DNA of 64,000 nt from Paracoccus sp. MBLB3053 (lineage in GTDB: Bacteria; Pseudomonadota; Alphaproteobacteria; Rhodobacterales; Rhodobacteraceae): NCBI RefSeq assembly GCF_031822435.1, contig NZ_JAVQLW010000001.1, positions 1,309,501-1,373,500 on the forward strand, in the 5' to 3' direction. Made by a program: the position numbers and the translations under genes. Below the pieces are notes generated by a model. It saw only the letters and a list, made by a program, of their open reading frames with translations, was not told the DNA's origin and did not search any database. Shown piece after piece: positions 1-9,116 of this stretch (position 1 is its first letter; each line of letters begins with the position of its first letter).

Positions 1-104
1 GCTTCGGGGTGGTTCAGCTTGACGCCACGCGCCAGACGGCCCCGCGCCACCATGGCGGCGACCGAAACCAGCAGCTTTTCCTTTTCGCGGGGGGACAGGT
101 TCAT
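1..104 (-). CDS. ureA: Urease subunit gamma, N-terminal part (cut by window edge)
   Basis: Only the first 34 or so codons are in the window. They read [12 protein letters not shown], then a [13 protein letters not shown] stretch and GVKLNHPE, which is the typical start of UreA, the small structural subunit of the cytoplasmic nickel urease that hydrolyses urea to ammonia and carbamate. The gene lies 27 bases after ureD on the same strand, as expected for a ureDABC-type operon. The rest, and the other ure genes, must lie to the left of the window. Confidence 0.93.
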   Translation of the reverse strand, partial: MNLSPREKEKLLVSVAAMVARGRLARGVKLNHPE

Positions 105-131
105 GGGCTTGTCGGGCTCCTCAAGTCGAAA

Positions 132-944
132 TCAGATCTGCCAGACGCGGGGCAGGGGGCCGGGGCGGATGGCGCGGATCAACCGCATGAGCGCCTGGCG
201 CAGCGGCCAGCCGTCGCCGGCCATCAGCCGGGCAACCAGCTTGCCGTCGAAGGCGCTGGCGGCACCGTCTGTTGCCAAGGCTTCCCGGGCGCGGCTCAAA
301 CAGTCGGCGGCATCGGGAGCGATCATCACCAGAGTGGCGAATGCGCGGCATCCTGCAAGCGTGGCAGTGCTTGCGCCGCCTGCGAGCACCGCGTCGTCAA
401 GCCGCAAGTTCTCGACAAATACCGGGCGACCGTCTCGGGTCACGCGCCGGCGGTCGGTCAGGTCCAGCGTGCGGACCGTTTCGCCCATGGCCGCGCGTCC
501 AAGGATCAGGGTTTCGACCCAGAGGCAGGAGGCATCCCCGTGCAGCGCGATTTCCTGCTCCCGAAGAAGGGCCGAGCGGTCAAACAGGATCGTTTCCTGC
601 GGCAGCAGGTCCAGATGCGCTCCGGCGGCAAGCTCGAACCGTGCCGTGACCCGCGCTCGACCCGTCGTCGACCGGTAGGCCCGCTCGGCCGTCTGGGTGG
701 TGACGCAGAGCCGGGTTCCGGGCTCTTGCGTCACGGAGATATCCATGCGGTCGCCGCCCGTCAGCCCGCCCGAGGTGTTCAGAACGACCATCTCGCAGCC
801 CGGCGCCGGGGGCAGCATGGCCTTGGCGCTGCCTGCCTGGTGAAGTCGCCCGATCCTCGTGCGTCCGGCGGCATGCACGAATCCGGCACGAAGCGTGCCG
901 CGGGCGCGGGGTAGATCGGATGTCAGGTTCTGGTGCAGCATCAT
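132..944 (-). CDS. ureD: Urease accessory protein UreD
   Basis: About 270 aa, the usual UreD length. Family features visible are the LNTSGGLTGGDR stretch near residue 55, the TTQTAERAYRS stretch and LLPQETILFDRS. UreD (UreH) binds apo-urease with UreF and UreG and is needed to insert nickel into the active site. Two ATG codons lie side by side (944 and 941); an AAGAGG element just upstream fits either. The same frame stays open far upstream, but that part is antisense to purA and is not coding. The gene heads the leftward urease operon; its promoter must lie in the 195 bases shared with purA. Confidence 0.93.
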   Translation of the reverse strand: MMLHQNLTSDLPRARGTLRAGFVHAAGRTRIGRLHQAGSAKAMLPPAPGCEMVVLNTSGGLTGGDRMDISVTQEPGTRLCVTTQTAERAYRSTTGRARVTARFELAAGAHLDLLPQETILFDRSALLREQEIALHGDASCLWVETLILGRAAMGETVRTLDLTDRRRVTRDGRPVFVENLRLDDAVLAGGASTATLAGCRAFATLVMIAPDAADCLSRAREALATDGAASAFDGKLVARLMAGDGWPLRQALMRLIRAIRPGPLPRVWQI

Positions 945-1139
945 GGCCTCTTGCCTGAACCATGGGCAAAGCTGGGTCGATTTCGCAATGAGCTGCGCGG
1001 CTTGTCCATTGATTCTCGTCAATCCGCCCGAAAATGCGGCAGGCTGCGCGAAATGCAGGCTTGACCAATTGCGCTTTCCCCCCGCGTCTTCAAAGTTTAT
1101 ACCCGGATCGGCATTCAAGACCGCAAGAGGGAAACCAAT

Positions 1140-2432
1140 ATGGCCAATGTGGTGGTCGTCGGCGCGCAATGGGGCGACGAGGGCAAGGGCAAGATCGTTG
1201 ACTGGCTGTCCGAACGCGCAGACGTGATCGCGCGCTTCCAGGGGGGCCACAACGCGGGCCACACGCTGGTTATCGGTGATACCGTCTACAAGCTGTCGCT
1301 GCTGCCGTCCGGGATCGTCCGCAAGGGCAAGATGGCGGTCATCGGCAATGGCGTCGTGCTGGACCCCTGGGCGCTGTTCAGCGAAATCGCGAAACTGGAG
1401 GCTCAGGGCGTCGAGATCGGCCCCGAGAACCTGATGATCGCCGAGAACACCCCGCTGATCCTGCCGCTGCATCAGGATCTGGACAAGCTGCGCGAAGAAG
1501 CCGCCGGTGCCTCCAAGATCGGCACGACCGGCCGCGGCATCGGTCCGGCCTACGAGGACAAGGTGGGCCGCCGGACGATCCGCGTGGCTGATCTTGCAGA
1601 CGAGGAAACGCTGGATTCGCGCCTCGATCGCCTGCTCGCGCATCACGACCCCCTGCGTCAGGGTCTTGGCGCGACGCCCATCGACCGGGCGGAACTGCGC
1701 GCCAAGCTGCTGGAGATCGCACCGAGGCTTCTGCAATTCGCCCAGCCGGTCTGGAAGGTGATGAACGATGCCCGCAAATCGGGCAAGCGCATCCTTTTCG
1801 AAGGCGCGCAGGGCAGCCTGCTCGACATCGATTTCGGCACCTATCCCTATGTCACCAGTTCGACCACCATGTCGGGCATGGCCGCGACCGGGACCGGCGT
1901 CGGTCCGTCAGCCATCGGTTTCGTCCTTGGCATCGTCAAGGCTTACACGACCCGCGTGGGGTCCGGCCCCTTCCCGACCGAGCTTGAGGATAAGGACGGC
2001 CAGCGTCTGGGCGAACGCGGCCATGAATTCGGAACCGTCACGGGGCGGAAGCGCCGCTGCGGCTGGTTCGACGCGGTTCTGGTGCGCCAGACCTGCGCGA
2101 TTTCGGGTGTCGACGGCATCGCGTTGACAAAGCTCGATGTGATGGACGGGTTCAAGACCATCAAGATCTGCACCGGTTACGAAATCGACGGCGTGCATTA
2201 CGACCACCTGCCGACCGCAGCGGCGCTGCAGGCGCGTGTCACGCCGGTTTATGAAGAACTGGACGGCTGGGAAGAATCGACCCAAGGCGCACGGTCCTGG
2301 GCTGAACTGCCGGCGAACGCGATCAAGTATGTCCGCCGCATCGAAGAGCTGATCCAGTGCCCGGTCGCGCTGCTTTCGACCTCTCCCGAACGCGACGACA
2401 CCATCCTTGTCACCGACCCGTTCGCGGACTGA
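1140..2432 (+). CDS. purA: Adenylosuccinate synthetase
   Basis: 430 aa, full length. It makes adenylosuccinate from IMP, aspartate and GTP, the first committed step to AMP, in the cytoplasm. The N-terminal GDEGKGK loop spans residues 12-18 with the catalytic aspartate D13, and the GGHNAGHT motif supplies catalytic H41. The segment from about residue 125 ([14 protein letters not shown]) is the IMP-binding signature. It is transcribed away from ureD. The stop is followed one base later by the start of a small membrane protein, so the two genes are probably cotranscribed. Confidence 0.98.
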   Translation: MANVVVVGAQWGDEGKGKIVDWLSERADVIARFQGGHNAGHTLVIGDTVYKLSLLPSGIVRKGKMAVIGNGVVLDPWALFSEIAKLEAQGVEIGPENLMIAENTPLILPLHQDLDKLREEAAGASKIGTTGRGIGPAYEDKVGRRTIRVADLADEETLDSRLDRLLAHHDPLRQGLGATPIDRAELRAKLLEIAPRLLQFAQPVWKVMNDARKSGKRILFEGAQGSLLDIDFGTYPYVTSSTTMSGMAATGTGVGPSAIGFVLGIVKAYTTRVGSGPFPTELEDKDGQRLGERGHEFGTVTGRKRRCGWFDAVLVRQTCAISGVDGIALTKLDVMDGFKTIKICTGYEIDGVHYDHLPTAAALQARVTPVYEELDGWEESTQGARSWAELPANAIKYVRRIEELIQCPVALLSTSPERDDTILVTDPFAD

Positions 2433-2433
2433 G

Positions 2434-2646
2434 ATGGACCTCAAGGCGCGCAAACGCTGGTCTTTGGCGATCCTGCTGATCGGCCTGCCACTTTACATCG
2501 TGGTGGCCGTGACGCTGGTGAACTGGATGGATCGCGCCTTTGGTCGCCAGCCGATCCTGGTCGAACTGGCCGTCTATATCGGGCTCGGGATCGTTTGGAT
2601 CCTGCCCTTCCGCCGGGTGTTTTCCGGCATCGGCAAGGGCGAATGA
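2434..2646 (+). CDS. Small membrane protein, DUF2842 family
   Basis: 70 aa starting MDLKARKRW, with two predicted membrane helices (about residues 10-30 and 42-60) joined by a short loop. It resembles DUF2842 proteins, which are common in Rhodobacteraceae and have no known function; this family assignment is from memory. The ATG at 2434 directly follows the purA stop and the gene ends in an ATGA overlap with the thiamine pyrophosphokinase gene, so translation of the three is probably coupled. An in-frame start at 2407 would lie inside purA and is less likely. Confidence 0.8.
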   Translation: MDLKARKRWSLAILLIGLPLYIVVAVTLVNWMDRAFGRQPILVELAVYIGLGIVWILPFRRVFSGIGKGE

Positions 2647-3287
2647 CCGTCCTTGCCAGCGCCGTCCCCGTCACGCTGATCGGGGGGGCGCCTTTTCCCC
2701 GATCTGATCTGGACGCAGCCTTGAACATCGGTCGCACCGTTGCTGCGGCCGACGGGGGTGCCGATCAGGCCTTGGCGCATGGTCTTCTGCCCGAAGCGGT
2801 TTTCGGAGATTTCGATTCCCTTTCCGCGCACGCAAAGGCCGTGATCCCGGCCGAGCGTCTGCATCGCATCGCCGAGCAGGACAGCACGGATTTCGAGAAA
2901 AGCCTTTCGCGCATCCGGGCACCTCTGGTCGTAGCCGTGGGCTTTTCGGGCGCGCGTCAGGACCACTTCCTCGCCAATCTCAGCGCAATGGCACGGCGCG
3001 TGGGTCCGCCCTGTATCCTGATCGCGGGAAGTGATGTCATCACGCTCTGCCCGCCCCGGATCGGCATGGACCTGCCTGCGGGAACGCGTGTGTCGCTGTT
3101 TCCCATGGGTTCGGCAAGCGGAATTTCTGAAGGGTTGAAATGGCCGATCGACGGGCTGAAGTTCGCCTCGGATGGCAGGGTCGGCACGTCCAATGAAGCG
3201 ATGGGGCCGATCGATCTGGCCATCGACGGCCCCATGCTGCTCATCCTGCCGGGATCGTGTCTCGGGCTTCTGGCTGCGGCGATCTAG
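2643..3287 (+). CDS. Thiamine pyrophosphokinase
   Basis: 214 aa. It transfers pyrophosphate from ATP to thiamine to give thiamine diphosphate. Motifs seen are AAADGGAD (residues 34-41), GDFDSL (55-60) and QDSTDFEKSL (79-88), the magnesium and nucleotide binding elements of the TPK catalytic domain, followed by a beta-rich C-terminal part with an NEAMGP segment. Start is the ATG overlapping the stop of the preceding gene (ATGA). Its stop overlaps by four bases the stop of the convergent oligopeptide permease gene, so no separate terminator is available between them. Confidence 0.9.
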   Translation: MTVLASAVPVTLIGGAPFPRSDLDAALNIGRTVAAADGGADQALAHGLLPEAVFGDFDSLSAHAKAVIPAERLHRIAEQDSTDFEKSLSRIRAPLVVAVGFSGARQDHFLANLSAMARRVGPPCILIAGSDVITLCPPRIGMDLPAGTRVSLFPMGSASGISEGLKWPIDGLKFASDGRVGTSNEAMGPIDLAIDGPMLLILPGSCLGLLAAAI

Positions 3288-4267
3288 CGACCGCGGCTGC
3301 GCGGGTCCATCGCGTCCCTCAGCCCGTCGCCGATATAGTTCACCGAAAGCACCGTCAGTGAAATGCAGAGCCCCGGCAGGATCACGCGCCACGGGAACTG
3401 CTGCATCTGGTCGACGGCATCAAAGAGCAAACGACCCCATGTCGGAAAGTCCGGCGGGAAGCCGAGGCCAAGGAAGGAGAGCGCGCTTTCGGTGATGATC
3501 GCGGTCGCAATCCCCAGGGTGGCCGCGACCATGATCGGCGACAGGACGTTTGGCAGGACATGGCGCAGGATCATCCTTGGGGCGGGGGTGCCGATCGATC
3601 TGGCCGCCAGAATGAATTCACGCTCTTTCAGGCCAAGCACTTCACCTCGCACGATGCGGGCAGTCTGCATCCATGAGGTGACCCCGATGGCCGAAACGAT
3701 CAGCAGGAAAATTCCGCCAGCCGGACCCAGCGCCTTGCTGAGGGGTTCGCGAAACAGCGTCACCATCAAGAGCAGCAAGGGCAGCAGGGGCAGAGCAAGG
3801 AATAGCTCGGTCAGGCGCATCAGCGGCGCGTCAAGGGCGCGGAAATAACCCGACAGGATGCCGATCAGGCTCCCGAGCGTGAGGGCGATGGACATGGCCG
3901 TCAGCCCGACCGCCAGCGAAACCCGGCCGCCCGCCATCAGTCTGGCAAGCATGTCGCGACCAAGCTGGTCAGTGCCCAGAGGGTGCGCCCACGAGAATCC
4001 CTGATTGCGGGCACGAATGTCGACATAGGTGGGATCGATCGTCCAGAGCCGCGGGCCAAGCAGGACGAAGATCAGGATCGAGGAGAAGAGCACGAGCGCG
4101 ATCATAGCGCCGCGATGGTTGCGGAACTGTCGCCACACATCGCGCCATTGGCTGCGCGGCGGGGTATCGGGCGCATCCTGAATGTCGGTCATGACCGCGT
4201 CGACTCCCGGGGCGGCGACATCTCTGCCAGCTTCGTCTGTCAGGACGGGATTGCGCGGATCACTCAT
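3284..4267 (-). CDS. Peptide/opine-type ABC transporter permease (OppC/DppC family)
   Basis: 327 aa. The N-terminus is hydrophilic, followed by an OppC-type N domain helix near residue 48 and five further membrane helices; the cytoplasmic EAA-like loop AARSIGTPAPRM lies near residue 225 and would dock on the ATPase. The chosen ATG at 4267 overlaps the stop of the partner permease by eight bases (ATGAGTGA), which implies coupled translation; a longer reading frame adds 14 residues inside oppB and is not needed. It forms the membrane channel with the neighbouring permease. Confidence 0.92.
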   Translation of the reverse strand: MSDPRNPVLTDEAGRDVAAPGVDAVMTDIQDAPDTPPRSQWRDVWRQFRNHRGAMIALVLFSSILIFVLLGPRLWTIDPTYVDIRARNQGFSWAHPLGTDQLGRDMLARLMAGGRVSLAVGLTAMSIALTLGSLIGILSGYFRALDAPLMRLTELFLALPLLPLLLLMVTLFREPLSKALGPAGGIFLLIVSAIGVTSWMQTARIVRGEVLGLKEREFILAARSIGTPAPRMILRHVLPNVLSPIMVAATLGIATAIITESALSFLGLGFPPDFPTWGRLLFDAVDQMQQFPWRVILPGLCISLTVLSVNYIGDGLRDAMDPRSRGR

Positions 4268-5267
4268 AGCGGATCCTCGGGTCGAGAATGCCGTAAAGGA
4301 GGTCGGCAATCAGGGTGAAGGTCACGATCAGGATCGCGAAGATGAAGGTCAGGGTCATTACCATGGGAATGTCATTGGCATGGATCGCCAGGATGAGCAG
4401 TTGCCCCAGCCCGTTCACCTTGAAGACCTGCTCGGTGATGATCGCGCCACCGAAGACTGCGGGCAGTCCAAGTGCGATGACAGTGACGACGGGGATCAGC
4501 GAATTGCGCAGCACATGCTTCAGGACGACCACCTTTTCGCTGAGGCCCTTGGCGCGTGCGGTGCGGACGTAATCTTGCCTGAGATTGTCGAGCATCGAGG
4601 CCCGCATGAACCGGCTGATCTGGGCTGCATTGTAAAGCGACAGCACCGTGACCGGCATTGCCATCTGACGCACCTGCACGACGAAACTGTCCCAGTCGGT
4701 GACGCGATGCGTCGTGTCATAGATCGAGGGGAACCATTGCAGCTTGATCCCGAAGATGATGATCAGCACGACCCCGGTGAAAAAGGTCGGCAGCGAGAAG
4801 CCGACCATGGAAATGAAGGTGCCGATCTGGTCGAACCAACTGTATTGGCGATAGGCCGACAGAATGCCGATTGGGATCGCGATCAGCACCCCGATCAGGT
4901 AGGACATGCCGACAACCGTCAGCGTTTGCGGCACGCGCTCGGCGATGACGTCGAAGACGGGGCTGCGCGACTGGAAGCTGATCACGCGCTGCATGCCGTC
5001 GCTGAAGGACGTGCCGAATAACTGGTCGATCCAGTGGAGTGGCTCGACCCAGAAGAACTGCTTCAGCCAGAGCACATAGCGGACATACCAGGCTTGCCCC
5101 AGACCCAGCGCCTCGCGCATGCGTTCCTTGACCTCGGGCGGGACGGTCAGGGGAACGTCGCCCAACGGGTCGCCGGGGGATGCTTCCAGCAGGAGGAAGA
5201 TCACCAGCGAAATGAATATCAGAGTAGGTATCGCCAGCAACAAGCGGCGAAGTGCAAAGGTCAGCAA
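4260..5267 (-). CDS. Peptide/opine-type ABC transporter permease (OppB/DppB family)
   Basis: 335 aa beginning MLTFALRRLLLAIPTL, the standard start of OppB-type permeases with membrane helix 1 at about residues 9-30. A periplasmic segment of about 100 residues follows (PGDPLGDVP onwards), then five helices. The EAA loop reads YVRTARAKGLSEK near residue 235. It lies 71 bases after the binding-protein gene, with a strong hairpin in the gap, and overlaps oppC. Confidence 0.94.
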   Translation of the reverse strand: MLTFALRRLLLAIPTLIFISLVIFLLLEASPGDPLGDVPLTVPPEVKERMREALGLGQAWYVRYVLWLKQFFWVEPLHWIDQLFGTSFSDGMQRVISFQSRSPVFDVIAERVPQTLTVVGMSYLIGVLIAIPIGILSAYRQYSWFDQIGTFISMVGFSLPTFFTGVVLIIIFGIKLQWFPSIYDTTHRVTDWDSFVVQVRQMAMPVTVLSLYNAAQISRFMRASMLDNLRQDYVRTARAKGLSEKVVVLKHVLRNSLIPVVTVIALGLPAVFGGAIITEQVFKVNGLGQLLILAIHANDIPMVMTLTFIFAILIVTFTLIADLLYGILDPRIRYE

Positions 5268-5306
5268 AACTGCGCTCCTGTCCTGCGGATCTCAGGGAGC
5301 CGGATC

Positions 5307-5331
5307 GGGGCCCCGCGCATTGGCGGGGCCC
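5307..5331 (-). promoter_or_regulatory. Intercistronic GC hairpin between binding-protein and permease genes
   Basis: A stem of about nine G-C rich pairs (5307-5316 with 5323-5331) sits between the binding-protein stop and the oppB-type start. No T tract follows on the minus strand, so it is more likely an mRNA-stabilising or partial-termination element than a full terminator. Such hairpins commonly keep the binding protein in excess over its permeases; this role is inferred. Confidence 0.55.
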
Positions 5332-5338
5332 GTTCCGG

Positions 5339-7042
5339 TTACTGCTTCACGCGGGTCCAGTCGGCGATGTTCCAAAGCTCGCTGTCCCAACCGTTGATCT
5401 CGACATTGGCGAGCGAGTTCGACACGGCCGAGGCGGTGCCGCGATAGACCAGCGGAATGATCGCATTGCTGTCCTTGGTCAGCATCTCGTTCAGCCGCTG
5501 GCCCAGCTTGCCGCGTTCGCCCGGATCGACGGTCGTGCCCATCTCGGCGATCAGCTTGTCGAATTCCGGATCGCAGAATCGGCTGATGTTTTCACCCTGC
5601 CATTGGTTGCCGGGCCCGGGGGCCTTGTCGCAGGTGAACTTGGCAAGATAGGGGGCGGGGTTCCCACCCTCGAAATTGTCGGCGAACATCTCGACATCGG
5701 CGTAGAACTTCTGGAACGTGTCGGGCGATCCTGCATCACCACCGAAAAAGACCGAGGCGTCGATCGTCTTCAGTTCCGTCGCGATCCCGATATCCTGCCA
5801 CCACTGCTTGATGAGCGCCTGGAAATCCTGGCGGACCGCGTTGACCGAGGTCTGATAGACCAGCGACAGCTTCTTGCCGTCCTTTTCGCGGATGCCGTCT
5901 CCACCGACGGTCCAGCCGGCATCTTCGAGCAGCTTCTTCGCTCCTTCGATGTCCTGGGTCAGGCATTCGGTGTTGTCGGAGGCCCAGGCCGCGGGGGCCG
6001 GGACGTAGTTGCAGGTCGGCTGGCCGGCCGCGCCGTACCCGATCTCGACCAAAAGCTCGCGGTCGATCGCCATGGAGAGCGCCTTGCGCACCGCAGGGTC
6101 GGTCAGGAAGGGATGCGGATTGTCGATGGTCGAACGCTCGCCCTCTGGCAGGCTGGACGAGGGGTCGCTCAGGTTCACGTGGATGCGTTCGACAAGGCTG
6201 CCGAATGCCGCCTGGACCTTGCCCTTGCCCGCGGCCTCCATCCCGGCGATCACGTCGGGCGCAAGCTGGGTGTTCCATGCATAGTCGAATTCGCCGGTTT
6301 CCAGTACCGAGCGCGCCGCCGCCGCCGCATCGCCGCCGCCCTTGATCGTCAGGTTCGAGAAGGCGGGCTTGGCTGCATCCCTGTATTCGGGGTTCACGTC
6401 AAAGGTGATGACGTCGTTGGTCTTGAAGCTTGTGACCCTGAAAGGGCCGGTGCCGATCGGGCCAAAGTTCTGATCGGTGCAAGTCGGGGCCTTTTCACCG
6501 ATGCAGGCTTCGAACTGGGCCTTCTGAATGACAGGGGCCTGGGCACCGACGAAGGCCGAATAGGGGTCGGGCTGCGGGGCGATGAAGCTGATCTTGACCG
6601 TCAGCGGATCGACGGCCTCGACCTTTTCGACGCCCTCGAACTTGGCCAACTGCGCACATCCACCGGTGGGGTCCATGCAATATTGCGCGGTGAAGACGAC
6701 GTCATCCGCGGTCAGGGGCGATCCGTCGGACCATTTGACGCCCTCGCGCAGTTTCCATGTGACCGATTTCAGATCCTCGGCAATGCCGCCATTCTCCAGA
6801 GTGGGGATTTCGCTGGCAAGACGTGGATAAAGCGTTCCGTCGGGCATTGCGCCGGCCAGCGGTTCTAGCACGGCGCTGCTGGCGATCAATTCCTTGGTGC
6901 CGCCCGAAAGGTAGATGTTCATCGTCGACGGCGCTTGCCACATGATGATGTTCAACTGCCCGTCCGAGCCGCGTTCGGCAAAGGCGGCCGGTGCCATAAG
7001 CGCCATTGAGGTGGCGCCCAGCATCAGGGTCTTCAATCTCAT
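5339..7042 (-). CDS. Periplasmic substrate-binding protein, peptide/opine ABC importer (SBP family 5)
   Basis: 567 aa. A Sec signal peptide (MRLKTLMLGA then an APAAFA cleavage region near residue 22) is followed by the family 5 extracellular solute-binding fold; the VTWKLREGVKWSDGSPLTADDVV region near residue 90 is diagnostic. The ATG at 7042 is preferred over the GTG one codon earlier because an AGGAG lies six bases before it. It is first in the leftward operon with the two permeases; the ATPases are on the divergent arm. The ligand cannot be read from sequence; neighbours suggest a peptide, N-acyl amino acid or opine-like compound. Confidence 0.93.
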   Translation of the reverse strand: MRLKTLMLGATSMALMAPAAFAERGSDGQLNIIMWQAPSTMNIYLSGGTKELIASSAVLEPLAGAMPDGTLYPRLASEIPTLENGGIAEDLKSVTWKLREGVKWSDGSPLTADDVVFTAQYCMDPTGGCAQLAKFEGVEKVEAVDPLTVKISFIAPQPDPYSAFVGAQAPVIQKAQFEACIGEKAPTCTDQNFGPIGTGPFRVTSFKTNDVITFDVNPEYRDAAKPAFSNLTIKGGGDAAAAARSVLETGEFDYAWNTQLAPDVIAGMEAAGKGKVQAAFGSLVERIHVNLSDPSSSLPEGERSTIDNPHPFLTDPAVRKALSMAIDRELLVEIGYGAAGQPTCNYVPAPAAWASDNTECLTQDIEGAKKLLEDAGWTVGGDGIREKDGKKLSLVYQTSVNAVRQDFQALIKQWWQDIGIATELKTIDASVFFGGDAGSPDTFQKFYADVEMFADNFEGGNPAPYLAKFTCDKAPGPGNQWQGENISRFCDPEFDKLIAEMGTTVDPGERGKLGQRLNEMLTKDSNAIIPLVYRGTASAVSNSLANVEINGWDSELWNIADWTRVKQ

Positions 7043-7262
7043 CACTCTCTCCTGTTGGACTGTTGGGCGTTCGGCAAAGCATCCGTTTCGACCGCGTAGT
7101 CTTTGTTTTTCTGGGTCTTCCCGTGGTGATGTGCCTGCTGAACAGATCGAGTTTCAGACAGGTGCCCCGAAAAAAGCAAGAAACAAGTTTCCGTTCGAAA
7201 TCAGTTGCAATGACGAAACCCGGCTCTAGCCTCAAATCTGACCACAGGGGCCCAGAGGCTGC
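7043..7262. promoter_or_regulatory. Divergent intergenic promoter region of the split Opp-type cluster
   Basis: This 220-base gap separates the start of the binding-protein operon (minus) from the ATPase-oxidoreductase-amidohydrolase operon (plus). Both arms must start here, which would let one regulator control both. It is A/T-richer than the flanks around 7160-7215. I cannot assign a confident -35/-10 pair or operator, and no regulator gene lies in the cluster. Confidence 0.45.
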
Positions 7263-9107
7263 ATGATGCTTGATGCCGACCAGAACTCGCCGCTCGTTTC
7301 GATCCGTAAGCTGCGTCTGTCCTTTCAGACCAATGATGGCCCTGTCATCGGCGTTCGGCAGCTGAGTTTCGACATCGCTGCAGGGGAATGTGTCTGCGTG
7401 GTCGGCGAATCCGGATCGGGAAAATCCGTCAGTTCGCTTTCGCTGATGAGGCTGGTCGAGTTTGGCGGCGGCGAGATCGCCAAGGGGGAACTGCTGTTTC
7501 GTCGCGACGGCGGGGCCGTCGATCTGGCGCAAGCTCAGCCTGCCGTCATGCGTGACATTCGCGGCAATGAGATCGCGATGATCTTTCAGGAACCGATGAC
7601 CGCGCTGAACCCGGTCTTCACCGTCGGCGACCAGCTTGCAGAAGGTCTGGTCACGCATCGCGCCATGTCGCGCAAGGAAGCGCTCGGGCGGGCGCTGGAG
7701 TTGCTGCGCGAGGTGCGCATTCCCGAGCCCGAGCGGCGTCTGAGGCAATATCCGCATGAGCTGTCCGGTGGCATGCGCCAGCGTGTCGTCATCGCCATGG
7801 CCATGGCCTGTCGCCCGCGTCTCTTGATCTGCGACGAGCCGACGACCGCGCTGGATGTGACGATCCAGGCCGAAATCCTGGCCTTGATCGACAGGCTGAA
7901 ACGGGAAACCGGAATGGCCGTCATGTTCATCACCCATGATATGGCCGTGGTGGCGCAGATGGCCGACCGGGTCGTCGTGATGTTCCGGGGCGACAAGGTC
8001 GAGGAAGGCCCGGTCGAGCAGATCTTCGAGAACCCGCAGCAGGACTATACCAAGGCGCTGCTGGCCGCCGTGCCCCGGCTGGGCGAGATGACGGGCCGCG
8101 ACGCGCCCGAGCCGATGCGCCTGATGCGCGCGGGCGAAATCGCCGAGCCGACCGGGCCGGTTCTGGCCAAATCCGCCGAGCCGCTGCTTGAGGTGAGGAA
8201 CCTCTGCACCCGATTTGCCGTGAAGGGCGGGCTGCTGCGTCGTACGGTCGCGCAGGTGCATGCGGTCGAGGACGTGTCCTTCACTGTCAATGCGGGCGAG
8301 ACATTGTCGCTGGTCGGCGAATCAGGTTGCGGGAAGTCGACGACGGGTCGTTCGATCCTGCGACTGGTCGAGCCGAGCGCGGGCACGGTTCATCTGGGCG
8401 GGCGCGACATTCTTGCGCTGAACCCCGCGCAGCTTCGCCGTGCGCGCCGCGATATGCAGATGATCTTCCAAGACCCCTTCGCCAGCCTCGATCCGCAGAT
8501 GAAGCTGCTGAGCCAGATCGAAGAGCCGATGCTCAACTTCGGCATCGGCAACCGTTCCGAGCGCAGGGACAGGATCGAAAAGCTGTTCGACCGGGTCGAA
8601 TTGCCGCGCAGCTTCATGAACCGCTATCCGCATGAAATGTCGGGCGGGCAGCGGCAACGGATCGCGATAGCCCGTGCCTTGGCGCTGAACCCGCGCCTGA
8701 TCATCGCGGATGAGGCGGTTTCGGCGCTTGATGTCTCGGTCCAGGCACAGGTGCTTAACCTGCTGATGGAACTTCAGCGCGATCTTGGGATCTCGATGTT
8801 GTTCATCAGCCATGACATGGCCGTGGTCGAACGCGTCAGCCATCACGTCGGCGTCATGTATCTGGGCCGCATCGTCGAATTCGGGACGCGGCGGCAGGTC
8901 TTCGAGAACCCTCAGCACAGCTATACCCGGCAATTGATGGCCGCCGTGCCGGTGGCGGACCCGCGCCAGAAAAAGATAAACGAAGACCTGCGCTTCAGGC
9001 CCATTCCGTCGCCCATCCATCCGGTCGATCATATTCCTGTCCGTTCGGTCTATCACGAGGTCACACCCGGGCATCAGGTCCTTGTGGACCCGGTCACGCA
9101 TCAGTAA
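7263..9107 (+). CDS. Fused double ATPase of peptide/opine ABC importer (DppD-DppF type)
   Basis: 614 aa with two complete nucleotide-binding domains. The first has Walker A GESGSGKS at 48-55, signature LSGGMRQR and Walker B LLICDEPTTALD. The second, from about residue 305, has Walker A GESGCGKS near 352, signature MSGGQRQR and LIIADEAVSALD. Each is followed by an oligopeptide-type C-terminal extension (PQQDYTKALL, PQHSYTRQLM). It therefore replaces separate OppD and OppF subunits, as in GsiA-like proteins. Two adjacent ATGs (7263, 7266) are possible. It powers the importer whose other parts are encoded divergently. Confidence 0.94.
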   Translation: MMLDADQNSPLVSIRKLRLSFQTNDGPVIGVRQLSFDIAAGECVCVVGESGSGKSVSSLSLMRLVEFGGGEIAKGELLFRRDGGAVDLAQAQPAVMRDIRGNEIAMIFQEPMTALNPVFTVGDQLAEGLVTHRAMSRKEALGRALELLREVRIPEPERRLRQYPHELSGGMRQRVVIAMAMACRPRLLICDEPTTALDVTIQAEILALIDRLKRETGMAVMFITHDMAVVAQMADRVVVMFRGDKVEEGPVEQIFENPQQDYTKALLAAVPRLGEMTGRDAPEPMRLMRAGEIAEPTGPVLAKSAEPLLEVRNLCTRFAVKGGLLRRTVAQVHAVEDVSFTVNAGETLSLVGESGCGKSTTGRSILRLVEPSAGTVHLGGRDILALNPAQLRRARRDMQMIFQDPFASLDPQMKLLSQIEEPMLNFGIGNRSERRDRIEKLFDRVELPRSFMNRYPHEMSGGQRQRIAIARALALNPRLIIADEAVSALDVSVQAQVLNLLMELQRDLGISMLFISHDMAVVERVSHHVGVMYLGRIVEFGTRRQVFENPQHSYTRQLMAAVPVADPRQKKINEDLRFRPIPSPIHPVDHIPVRSVYHEVTPGHQVLVDPVTHQ

Positions 9108-9116
9108 TCCGACCAC

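Noticed and set aside
945..1736. Upstream extension of the ureD frame over purA
   Set aside because: Antisense to purA; UreD homology begins only at the ATG near 944, where a ribosome site lies.
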